A stretch of DNA of 20,294 nucleotides, taken from IMG/VR virus record IMGVR_UViG_3300020810_000016, positions 1 to 20,294 of that record; one strand, given 5' to 3'. How positions within the stretch are numbered: the first letter of the stretch is position 1; every line of letters starts with the position of its first letter. Positions 1 to 5,878 of the stretch are shown one piece after another. The translations under genes were made by a program, and so were the position numbers. Source of the DNA: a virus. The notes under the pieces are model-generated. The model saw nothing but the letters and a program-made list of their open reading frames with translations, was not told the origin of the DNA and did not search any database.

Positions 1-745
1 GTAGTTTTGTTAGAATAGTTGTAAGAGATTTTGCCTTAAACAGATGAGCCTCATCACCAACAATACACCCAAATTGTTCAAAGTAACTTTTTGGAAACTT
101 GTAGATAGACTGCCAAGTAGAAATGACAACACGTTTAGTTACATTCTTATCATGTCCACTATAAATCTTCTGCATATACTCTTCTTGCCATCCATAGTCG
201 ATAAAGTCAGAATACATCTGTTCAACTAGAGATGTTGTAGGAACAAGAATAAGAATTTTATCTGTTGCTTCTTTTTCTAAAAGCAACATATAATATCTTA
301 CCAAAATATAGATTATAAGTGACTTACCAGAAGCGGTAGGACTAAGAAGAAGGGCCCTATGGTTTCTAATAGCATAATCCACGGCATCAACTTGATAATC
401 ACGAGGTTTGATATTTCTTCCATTGGATCGAAGTCTAAGCTGTCTAATGAATCCATCAAGAGTTGCTCTGTCGATTGTTTTTTCATTTTTTAGTTCCTCA
501 CTAATTTCATAATTGTCACCATAGTCATCTAAGTATTTTATTAGATAGGGTAACAGTCCAGCATATAGTTCTCCAGTTGCTGGAGAAAATAATCTAATTT
601 TACCATCCCAAATTCGGTTACGATATGCGGGCATAAACTTTGCCCCCGGCACCTCAAATGTAAAGAAGTCGGCCAAAGCACGAGCAGTGCTTCGTTCTGT
701 ATCTACATAAAGATACACCTCATTCTTTTTTGAGATATTTGTCAT
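1..745 (-). CDS. uvsW: UvsW-like superfamily 2 DNA/RNA helicase, N-terminal part (cut by window edge)
   Basis: An open frame starts with ATG at 745-743 and runs off the left edge (about 248 codons). T4 UvsW is a superfamily 2 helicase that unwinds branched DNA and R-loops and shifts replication from origin-dependent to recombination-dependent initiation. Visible landmarks are a small N-terminal domain with RIWDGKIRLFSP (residues about 44-55, T4 has a close counterpart), a Q-motif-like region PRDYQVDAV (114-122), Walker A SPTASGKS (135-142), motif Ia LVPTTSLVEQM (168-177) and the Walker B DEAH box (231-234). The C-terminal RecA-like domain lies outside the window. The start codon shares one base with the uvsY stop (TAATG), so the two are probably translationally coupled. 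Gene order uvsY-uvsW agrees with T4-like phages. Confidence 0.93.
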   Translation of the reverse strand, partial: MTNISKKNEVYLYVDTERSTARALADFFTFEVPGAKFMPAYRNRIWDGKIRLFSPATGELYAGLLPYLIKYLDDYGDNYEISEELKNEKTIDRATLDGFIRQLRLRSNGRNIKPRDYQVDAVDYAIRNHRALLLSPTASGKSLIIYILVRYYMLLLEKEATDKILILVPTTSLVEQMYSDFIDYGWQEEYMQKIYSGHDKNVTKRVVISTWQSIYKFPKSYFEQFGCIVGDEAHLFKAKSLTTILTKL

Positions 746-1173
746 TAAATAGCACCGTCAACAAACTTACGCCATTCAATTGCATTCTTAATATCCCATC
801 CACGCTGTTGTATCTGTTTTAGAATTCGTTCACACGAATCTACGCACATAGAATAGTATTCCACCTTCTGTTTAAGTTTGATGAGTTCTTCATCAGACTC
901 TAAGTAGATAGGTAAATCTTGTTTTAGAATTTTATGATCGAAAGGATTATCACGATATACTTCTGGTGATGATTTACCACCATAGTATTCCCATTTCTGT
1001 CTATACTTTACTTTATAATTACCTTCATTCATCAATTTCATTTGACGAAAATTATTATAGATAGTAAGGTATTTTTGATGGAGAGATGCAGAACGAAGAG
1101 ATTCGTCTGCGAGTTCCAAATCATCTATTTTCAGGTCTTTTTCAGCCTGTGATTGTAATTCATCAAGTGTCAT
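745..1173 (-). CDS. uvsY: UvsY-like recombination mediator protein
   Basis: This 142-aa protein (T4 UvsY is 137 aa) is rich in Lys/Glu and predicted mostly helical. In T4, UvsY loads the UvsX recombinase onto gp32-covered single-stranded DNA. The central signature VKYRQKWEYYGGKSSPEVY (about residues 55-73) is the recognisable feature of the family, followed by a helical C-terminal part with two cysteines (about 110-114) that presumably serves oligomerisation. Translation starts at ATG 1173 with AAGGATG (1189-1183) nine bases upstream. The gene overlaps uvsW by one base. It follows a 125-nt untranslated region holding a late promoter and a strongly base-paired leader, described separately. Placement after the capsid block and before uvsW supports the call. 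Confidence 0.92.
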   Translation of the reverse strand: MTLDELQSQAEKDLKIDDLELADESLRSASLHQKYLTIYNNFRQMKLMNEGNYKVKYRQKWEYYGGKSSPEVYRDNPFDHKILKQDLPIYLESDEELIKLKQKVEYYSMCVDSCERILKQIQQRGWDIKNAIEWRKFVDGAI

Positions 1174-1200
1174 TATTTTTCACATCCTTAATAATAAAAG

Positions 1201-1291
1201 TGAGCAGTGATTGGTTAGAACTTGCTGTTCTATATTATCTCACTGAGGAGACTCAAAGTTGATTGTTCAAGTCAACCTTATCATCTGCTCA
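1201..1291 (-). ncRNA. structured 5' leader RNA of uvsY (candidate)
   Basis: The transcript predicted from the late promoter at 1303-1296 would begin near base 1290 and fold at once. A 7-bp stem UGAGCAG/CUGCUCA (1291-1285 with 1207-1201) continues after one bulged A into UGAU/AUCA (1283-1280 with 1211-1208), then a small internal loop, then GGUU/AACC (1277-1274 with 1216-1213). That makes 15 base pairs. The enclosed region holds a hairpin AGAAC-AGCAA-GUUCU directly next to the long stem, and weaker options such as GACU/AGUC. The structure ends 11 bases before the uvsY ribosome binding site. A role in mRNA stability or translational control is inferred. The base pairing is read directly. Confidence 0.55.
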
Positions 1292-1295
1292 TACT

Positions 1296-1303
1296 TATTT
1301 ATA
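1296..1303 (-). promoter_or_regulatory. T4-type late promoter (TATAAATA) for uvsY-uvsW
   Basis: Minus-strand TATAAATA is an exact match to the T4 late promoter -10 consensus. It overlaps the stop codon of the preceding gene (1301-1299). With the T4 spacing the transcript starts near base 1290, the first pairs of the leader stem. Confidence 0.75.
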
Positions 1304-1847
1304 ACCTACGAATTTCGAAGTCTGTAAACTTAAATGTTGCAGACGCAGTAAGACTTGCCACATCAGTGTCTTGAACAGTAAAATCGACTCCAGTAAGTTC
1401 TGTTGGGAACATTCCTTTGTATGTAATTTGCAATATAGGGTTATTTTTATTTGACAGAATAGTAAGTGTCCCATCACTAAACATAGAAGAGACACCACCA
1501 CCAGGCTGTGTGTCTGTATTAGAATTTGTCATATCACTAAATTGCTCTCTACTATTAGGAAATCCTACTCCAATAATCCAATTATAAATTTCTTCCCAAT
1601 TCTCATAAGTTTCATTTATCAGAAATTCTAAAGTTAAGTCACTATATTCAACACTATCGCCCGCTACAAAAATGTCCTTAAATGGTGTGCTAATTCTTGC
1701 ATCACCACTTAAAGTAACTGTTGGAAGATTTGCCTTTGTGACAAAATACTCTACTTCTGGTAATCTATTAATAGAAAACCTAAACTGAGATGCTGAAGCA
1801 TAATCTAAGTTTGTTGGTAATCTACTTAATGCTTTTAATTCTGCCAT
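1299..1847 (-). CDS. tail-tube-fold protein (gp19 paralogue; possibly the gp3 tail-terminator equivalent)
   Basis: This 182-aa protein shares with tail tube proteins the opening pattern FRFSINRLPEVEYFVTKANLP (about residues 22-42), a midsection GDSVEYSDLTLEFLINE (63-79) and the helix YENWEEIYNWIIGVG (80-94). The true tube gene 19 at 7457-7990 has the same layout (FKVLLTAPG, EFFVKGASLPG, GDREFEPWTTTIIND), so this looks like a second copy of the fold. From memory, marine T4-like phages carry a tail completion or tube-like gene between 23 and uvsY, often labelled gp3 or tail tube. Its own late promoter lies 23 bases upstream, and AAGGA sits before the ATG. It could be a tail terminator, a baseplate tube initiator (gp54/gp48 type) or a minor tube subunit. 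The sequence alone does not decide. Confidence 0.6.
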   Translation of the reverse strand: MAELKALSRLPTNLDYASASQFRFSINRLPEVEYFVTKANLPTVTLSGDARISTPFKDIFVAGDSVEYSDLTLEFLINETYENWEEIYNWIIGVGFPNSREQFSDMTNSNTDTQPGGGVSSMFSDGTLTILSNKNNPILQITYKGMFPTELTGVDFTVQDTDVASLTASATFKFTDFEIRRL

Positions 1848-1869
1848 TTTAGTATTCCTTTTATAAGAC

Positions 1870-1877
1870 TATTTATA
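1870..1877 (-). promoter_or_regulatory. T4-type late promoter (TATAAATA) for the tube-fold gene
   Basis: Exact minus-strand TATAAATA followed by GTCTTATAAAAGGA, 23 bases before the start codon at 1847. It sits just after the gene 23 terminator, so the tube-fold gene is a separate late transcription unit. Confidence 0.75.
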
Positions 1878-1888
1878 ATGCCACAAAT

Positions 1889-1917
1889 AAAAAAAGGGAG
1901 AGCCCGAAGACTCTCCC
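1889..1917 (-). terminator. rho-independent terminator after gene 23, UUCG tetraloop
   Basis: Read on the minus strand, GGGAGAGTC-TTCG-GGCTCTCCC forms a 9-bp stem (one G-U pair) capped by the very stable C(UUCG)G tetraloop and followed by seven T. It begins about 33 bases after the gene 23 stop and ends 11 bases before the next late promoter. This closes the most abundant virion transcript. Confidence 0.9.
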
Positions 1918-1950
1918 CATCAAGATTGGTAAACCCAATTCTTATTTTTG

Positions 1951-3234
1951 TTACATGATGTTTGTAACTTGAACTCTTCTGTAGTAAGTGTTTGTGTTTG
2001 CAGTCAAAGCACCTAGTCCAGCAGTTGTTCCCTGTGCGAAAGGATTTGCAGTTAGACCATAACGTGTCTTAAATCCGATCTTAGGTTGGAAAGTGTTTTC
2101 ACCAACCGCACGAACCATCTGTAGTGGAACGTATGGGCAGTAGAAAAGACCTGCATCATAAGGGGAAGATCCCTTATAACCAACAACATAATACTGTTTG
2201 TCAGCAGTGTTTGCAGAATACGGGTCGATATACACTTTGTAGCGTCCGTTAAGAACACCAGCAAATGTGTTACCAGCATCGTCAACACTTAGGTTGTTGT
2301 TAAGAGCAGGAGATGTATCAAGAACACCTGCCATCTGAAGTGCAGAAGCAACATCAGAAGAACAGATAATCATGTTACCCTTACCTCTACGAGTCTGTTG
2401 AGCGATTGCGTTAGCATCTCTTTCAACTTGGAACATAAGTCCTTTGAACTTCTCAACACTCCAACGTCCGTTTGAATCAACGTCCATGTCGAAGATACCA
2501 GCAGTTGCAGTATCGTTCTGAGCACCCTTAACAGCAGTTGTGTAGATAGTTCTAACAACTTCTCTGTTGATTTCTGCGAGAATTTCAGCAGAAAGGATGT
2601 TTGCAAGTTCTGTCTCAGCATCCAAACCGTGGATTGCCTTGAGGTCTTGTGCAAGTTCCATTGTGTATTCTGCCTTTAGGGCACGTGACTTTGCAGTAAC
2701 GGTTTGTTTCTCGATTGAGAATGCCATTTCTGCGAAAGAGTTACCAGCAGAATCACCTTTTGCTTCAGCAGCAGCAGTGGTCATACCTGTTCCGTTGGTG
2801 TATGTGCCTGGAGCAGCATCATTCAACAGGGCAGGGTTAGTTCCTGCTTGTGTTCCAGCACCAGAGAAATCTGTGTCTGCTTCATTGAACATAGACTCAG
2901 TTCCAGCCTGTGATGTATAACGAGAACGCATTGCGAAAATCAAACCTGTTGGGCCTGTCATTGGTTGAACACCAGCGACATCATATGCGATTAGGTTTGG
3001 CATTGCACGGCGAACAAGTGAAATTAGGATCGGATCCCAATTATCAACATTACTACCTGTTGCGTTAGTTGGTGCAGCTTCTGAGAGGAATCTTCCATCC
3101 TCACGAAGTGCTTTTTCTTGGTTTTCTAGAATTACAGTTGTAACAGCTCTGCGATACGAATCCTTGATCTCTGGGAGGTCATTGTGTTCTAGCACTGGCT
3201 GCCATTTTTCCTGTAGATGCTCTGTATTGAACAT
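1951..3234 (-). CDS. 23: major capsid protein gp23 precursor
   Basis: This 427-aa HK97-fold major head protein is shorter than T4 gp23 (521 aa), as is usual in marine relatives. The N-terminus (LQEKWQPVLEH, residues 8-18) and the block NWDPILISLVRRAMPNLIAYDVAGVQPMTGPTGLIFAMRS (about 65-104, the most conserved part of the family) identify it clearly. T4 gp23 is cut by the gp21 protease after a (I/L)XE motif. Here FLSE ending at residue 52 is the likely site, releasing an N-terminal delta peptide during head maturation. The C-terminus holds the conserved GENTFQPKIGFKTRYG stretch. A perfect AGGAG precedes the ATG. An own late promoter upstream and a UUCG terminator downstream frame it as a high-output unit. 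No gene 24 (vertex) paralogue follows. Confidence 0.97.
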   Translation of the reverse strand: MFNTEHLQEKWQPVLEHNDLPEIKDSYRRAVTTVILENQEKALREDGRFLSEAAPTNATGSNVDNWDPILISLVRRAMPNLIAYDVAGVQPMTGPTGLIFAMRSRYTSQAGTESMFNEADTDFSGAGTQAGTNPALLNDAAPGTYTNGTGMTTAAAEAKGDSAGNSFAEMAFSIEKQTVTAKSRALKAEYTMELAQDLKAIHGLDAETELANILSAEILAEINREVVRTIYTTAVKGAQNDTATAGIFDMDVDSNGRWSVEKFKGLMFQVERDANAIAQQTRRGKGNMIICSSDVASALQMAGVLDTSPALNNNLSVDDAGNTFAGVLNGRYKVYIDPYSANTADKQYYVVGYKGSSPYDAGLFYCPYVPLQMVRAVGENTFQPKIGFKTRYGLTANPFAQGTTAGLGALTANTNTYYRRVQVTNIM

Positions 3235-3269
3235 GTTAGGTTCTCCTTATTGAGTTATTTTGTTTCAAA

Positions 3270-3277
3270 TATTTATA
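3270..3277 (-). promoter_or_regulatory. T4-type late promoter (TATAAATA) for gene 23
   Basis: Exact minus-strand TATAAATA in the 56-base gap between genes 22 and 23, 36 bases before the ATG at 3234, with AATAAGGAGAA as ribosome binding site. The leader is short and shows no obvious fold. Confidence 0.8.
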
Positions 3278-3290
3278 ATATTTCAGTTTT

Positions 3291-4499
3291 TTAGCTACGA
3301 GCACGTTTGACGTTCCGACTGATAGCATTCATGTATGCTGCCATAGCATCAGAAGTGTCAATCGTATCAGTGCCAGTCGTATCAGTATCAACTGATTCTG
3401 TTACAGTCGCAGCAGACTTAGGGAAATAACTTTCCTTTAGTGAGTTTAGTTTGTCTTTGAAGGTTTCTTCATTAACAAAATCAACTTCATCTGCAAGTGA
3501 CTTAAACTTCTCGACTTCCGTATCTGTCAAGTCTTCAGAGACTTCAGCAAACACAGACTCCCGAACCAACTCCCCTACAGATTTATTCAATTCTGCATTT
3601 TTAGAAATTTGTTCGTTGAGTTTCTCTTCTAGTTGGTCAATCTTTTCAGATTGGGCTTCTAGAATATCATACTTTTCATCTGGAACATCAATATAATGTT
3701 CTTCAAATAGCGCCTTTAGACCAGAGATGAAATCTTCAGCAATCTCGCCTTTGAGACCTCTCTCAATTGCAATCTCGTTCTCTTTCATCCACTCTTCTAC
3801 AACATAGTCCATGTATGCATCAACTTTTTCGGTCAATTCATCACGAATTCTATTGACTTCCTCGGCGATTTCTTGAGTTTTTGATTCCTCAATTCTTTCA
3901 ACCTCAGAGCGAAGTTTAGATTTAACCGCAGCCTCGAAAATAGTTGCAGCCTTATCCTTAAATTCTTCAGATAGTTCTTCACCTTCAGTAAGTGCAGAAA
4001 CATCTTCTGAAACATCTACTGATGCAAGACGTTCATCCAAAGTAGATTCGTCAACTTTCACTGACTCTTCTTCTTCTCTGTCTTTCATCATAGCACCGTA
4101 TGCAGCAGTAAGTTCTTTAGCATTCATACCAGTCATTTTTTCAATCATGGCATCTTTCATTGCTTCTTTAGTCATACGAGCTTCGTCTAGTTCCTCACCA
4201 TCGTGTTCAACTTCAACACTAGCGGCAAGAGGTTCTTTAATTTTGGTTGGTTCGTCATCACCACCGGCATCTTTTGCACCCTTATTCTGAGCATCTTTAA
4301 CAGGTTTTGTTGCTTTTGCGGCATCAGCACCTTTCTTCTCATCTGGGGATACAACTGCTTTGCCAAGGTCTTGAACTTCACCATCCACCTTATCCATTGA
4401 TTCACCTTTAGCGGCACCATCTGTTGGTTGCTTTGCTTCTTCAAGCTCTGCAGCAACTTCCGCTTCTAGTTCCTCAATTGTCTTGTCGAGTTCTGACAT
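3291..4499 (-). CDS. 22: prohead scaffolding core protein gp22
   Basis: This is a 402-aa, highly acidic, Glu/Lys/Ala-rich protein with long predicted helices and coiled coils (about residues 185-370) and a basic C-terminus (NVKRARS). In T4, gp22 (269 aa) forms the inner core on which gp23 assembles and is then degraded by gp21. Identity rests on composition plus position between protease 21 and capsid 23. The extra length comes from a low-complexity N-terminal region (about 20-100) rich in Asp, Lys and Ala, which I associate with the longer scaffolds of marine T4-like phages. Several (I/L)XE tripeptides are available for gp21 cleavage. The ribosome binding site AAGGAG and a late promoter lie in the 43-base gap upstream. 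Confidence 0.88.
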   Translation of the reverse strand: MSELDKTIEELEAEVAAELEEAKQPTDGAAKGESMDKVDGEVQDLGKAVVSPDEKKGADAAKATKPVKDAQNKGAKDAGGDDEPTKIKEPLAASVEVEHDGEELDEARMTKEAMKDAMIEKMTGMNAKELTAAYGAMMKDREEEESVKVDESTLDERLASVDVSEDVSALTEGEELSEEFKDKAATIFEAAVKSKLRSEVERIEESKTQEIAEEVNRIRDELTEKVDAYMDYVVEEWMKENEIAIERGLKGEIAEDFISGLKALFEEHYIDVPDEKYDILEAQSEKIDQLEEKLNEQISKNAELNKSVGELVRESVFAEVSEDLTDTEVEKFKSLADEVDFVNEETFKDKLNSLKESYFPKSAATVTESVDTDTTGTDTIDTSDAMAAYMNAISRNVKRARS

Positions 4500-4530
4500 T
4501 GGGATTTCTCCTTAGTTTGGTTATATCATT

Positions 4531-4538
4531 TATTTATA
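4531..4538 (-). promoter_or_regulatory. T4-type late promoter (TATAAATA) for gene 22
   Basis: Exact minus-strand TATAAATA between genes 21 and 22, 32 bases before the gene 22 start. Confidence 0.75.
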
Positions 4539-4542
4539 ATGA

Positions 4543-5187
4543 TTAAAGTTTTGACAAAAACTTTGCAAAGGCAAGTGCGGAAACTTTACTGTCTCTTTGT
4601 CTTACCCCTTCATTGATTTCGTCTTTGATCTTTTGGATTTCTACTTCTTTAAGTAATCCATTATCCCAAACCCATTCTTTACCCTCCATAATACCTTCAA
4701 CGAAGGCTTGTGGAGCAGAAGGGTCTGCAACAATATCTGCCGCAGTGGCAAGATAAAAATCATCTTTAACATAGTTTGCACCACCTCTAGATACTAGTGA
4801 ACCCATGCCTCTAGAAGAGACACCAAGTTTACCACCATCTTTAATTAGTGCTTTCGCAATTTCCCCCATTGGAGTAGAGAGCAGTTTCGCCTCACCAACA
4901 AAGTTCTTTCCATCAGCTTCAAGTTTAGTAATCATATGCGATACTCTGTCAAGATTGACAGTTGGGCCTTCTGGATGACCCAGTTCCCCAAACGCACGAC
5001 CTTCAGCAACAAATTCTTTATTATAACGAGCGACTTCTTTTTCAAGCACACTCATTGGATAGACACGACCATTTCTATTCTTCTGGTCGGCCTGCATGAA
5101 GATTCCACGAATCTTCATATCTTTTCCACCGTCTTTTTCTTCAACGATGTATTCTACTTCTTGTATTTGTTCTGCAATAAGTTTCAT
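4543..5187 (-). CDS. 21: prohead maturation protease gp21
   Basis: This 214-aa serine protease (T4 gp21 is 212 aa) cleaves the scaffold and the gp23 N-terminus inside the prohead. Family signatures are KNRNGRVYPMSVLEKEV (residues 36-52), the catalytic His in GELGHPEGP (H71), the nucleophile region LGVSSRGMG (S124/S125) and DIVADPSAP (151-159). The protein also self-cleaves in T4, which may apply to the charged tail after about residue 175. It starts two bases after the stop of the 82-aa gene and precedes the gene 22 promoter by a few bases, so it is probably made from the gene 20 transcription unit. Confidence 0.95.
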   Translation of the reverse strand: MKLIAEQIQEVEYIVEEKDGGKDMKIRGIFMQADQKNRNGRVYPMSVLEKEVARYNKEFVAEGRAFGELGHPEGPTVNLDRVSHMITKLEADGKNFVGEAKLLSTPMGEIAKALIKDGGKLGVSSRGMGSLVSRGGANYVKDDFYLATAADIVADPSAPQAFVEGIMEGKEWVWDNGLLKEVEIQKIKDEINEGVRQRDSKVSALAFAKFLSKL

Positions 5188-5189
5188 GG

Positions 5190-5438
5190 TTAATATCCCG
5201 AATTCGTAATTGCTGTTCCATAAAGTGTAGTTGCACCACGCAACCCTTCACCAGCGAGAGTATGAACAACAATGCCTGCTCCAGCACCAACGTAAATAGT
5301 TCCTACGTCAGCATCATCAGCAGAATTCCGAACAGTGATAGTTTGTGCAGAACCAGTATTAAAAACCCAAACAGCATTTTCATCTGTAAATTTAGTAGTT
5401 CCAGATGCTAATTGAGTTGCTGTTCCTTTTACTTGCAT
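5190..5438 (-). CDS. small beta-rich protein of unknown function in the head gene cluster
   Basis: This 82-aa protein is dominated by Thr, Gly, Ala, Val and short beta-forming segments. It has no signal peptide or membrane segment, no long helix, and an aromatic end (AITNSGY). The alternating pattern around VWVFNTGSAQTITVRNS and the Gly/Ala-rich GAGAGIVVHTLAGEGLRGA suggest a small beta-sandwich or barrel. It starts with ATG and AGGATT eight bases upstream, 11 bases after the preceding stop, and is followed by gene 21 after two bases. In T4 this site holds gene 68. This protein does not resemble the helical, charged core proteins. A capsid-surface or other small virion protein is a guess from composition and place only. 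I recall similar short proteins in marine phage genomes but cannot name a family. Confidence 0.7.
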   Translation of the reverse strand: MQVKGTATQLASGTTKFTDENAVWVFNTGSAQTITVRNSADDADVGTIYVGAGAGIVVHTLAGEGLRGATTLYGTAITNSGY

Positions 5439-5449
5439 TGTCCTAATCC

Positions 5450-5701
5450 TTACATTACCGTTAATACTTCTTTTTCAAAATAGTCTAATATCTGTTTTTG
5501 CGGAACATTAAACTTTTTTGATACAGAAGTAATTGTTTTGTCAAAAGTATTTAGGAAATCTGAAGGTTTAGACTCCATTTCCTTAAAAATAGCGTCAACA
5601 GCCTTCTTCATCTTAGGAGATAACTTCTTATACTCCTTAGACATTTTATGCTCATCTTTTTCTGGTAAGTCCTGTTTGAACTCAGAAAGAGTTTTACTCA
5701 C
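5450..5701 (-). CDS. small helical Lys-rich protein, gene 68 position
   Basis: This 83-aa, lysine-rich, helical protein starts with GTG (5701-5699), and its start lies inside the end of the gp67-like gene (8-base overlap), which implies translational coupling. Residues 18-45 (KMSKEYKKLSPKMKKAVDAI) and 45-80 form at least two amphipathic helices. In T4 the gene after 67 is 68, a 141-aa prohead core component. Place, size class and charge fit a reduced gp68, but I see no sequence motif that proves it. The reading frame is clearly real because spacing and overlap with both neighbours are tight. Confidence 0.7.
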   Translation of the reverse strand: MSKTLSEFKQDLPEKDEHKMSKEYKKLSPKMKKAVDAIFKEMESKPSDFLNTFDKTITSVSKKFNVPQKQILDYFEKEVLTVM

Positions 5702-5876
5702 TATCTTCTTCTACCTTTGGTATATGATGTGTTACAAAACTATTTGCAACTTCTTGTCTTTTTGTCTCTAGTGCAGCCCCAACCTTTTGAGATAGAGCAT
5801 TATTGAAATGAGATTCTGCATCCAGATTCTCTCCATTACCAATTGCGTCAACAAAGTCTCTAATACTATTACTCAT
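5694..5876 (-). CDS. 67: gp67-like prohead core protein
   Basis: This 60-aa protein has the pattern FVDAIGNGENLDAESHFNNA followed by KVGAALETKRQEVANSFV. It matches the T4 gp67 layout (IEAI..., then FAEAMA..., then a Lys/Glu helix, IA..F), after which both proteins become acidic (here HHIPKVEEDSE). T4 gp67 (80 aa) is an internal prohead core protein cleaved by gp21 and needed for correct head shape. This copy lacks most of the T4 acidic tail. It follows gene 20 by two bases, as in T4, and has AAGGAG before its ATG. Confidence 0.8.
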   Translation of the reverse strand: MSNSIRDFVDAIGNGENLDAESHFNNALSQKVGAALETKRQEVANSFVTHHIPKVEEDSE

Positions 5877-5878
5877 AT

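Noticed and set aside
1201-1291. tRNA-like cloverleaf (plus strand has TGAGCAG/CTGCTCA ends, GGTTAGAAC and a TTCAAGT loop)
   Set aside because: Seven extra bases lie between the T-arm-like stem and the 3' acceptor strand, the D-stem does not pair, and there is no proper anticodon stem. A structured leader on the minus strand fits the promoter better.
2567-2920. 117-aa plus-strand open frame opposite gene 23
   Set aside because: It is the antisense shadow of the strongly conserved capsid frame, with Ala/Ser/Val-rich composition and no ribosome binding site or promoter.
5694-5701. frameshift joining the gp67-like and 83-aa frames into one gp67/68 fusion
   Set aside because: There is no slippery sequence. 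A GTG start within the 8-base overlap and a clear acidic gp67 end explain the arrangement as translational coupling.
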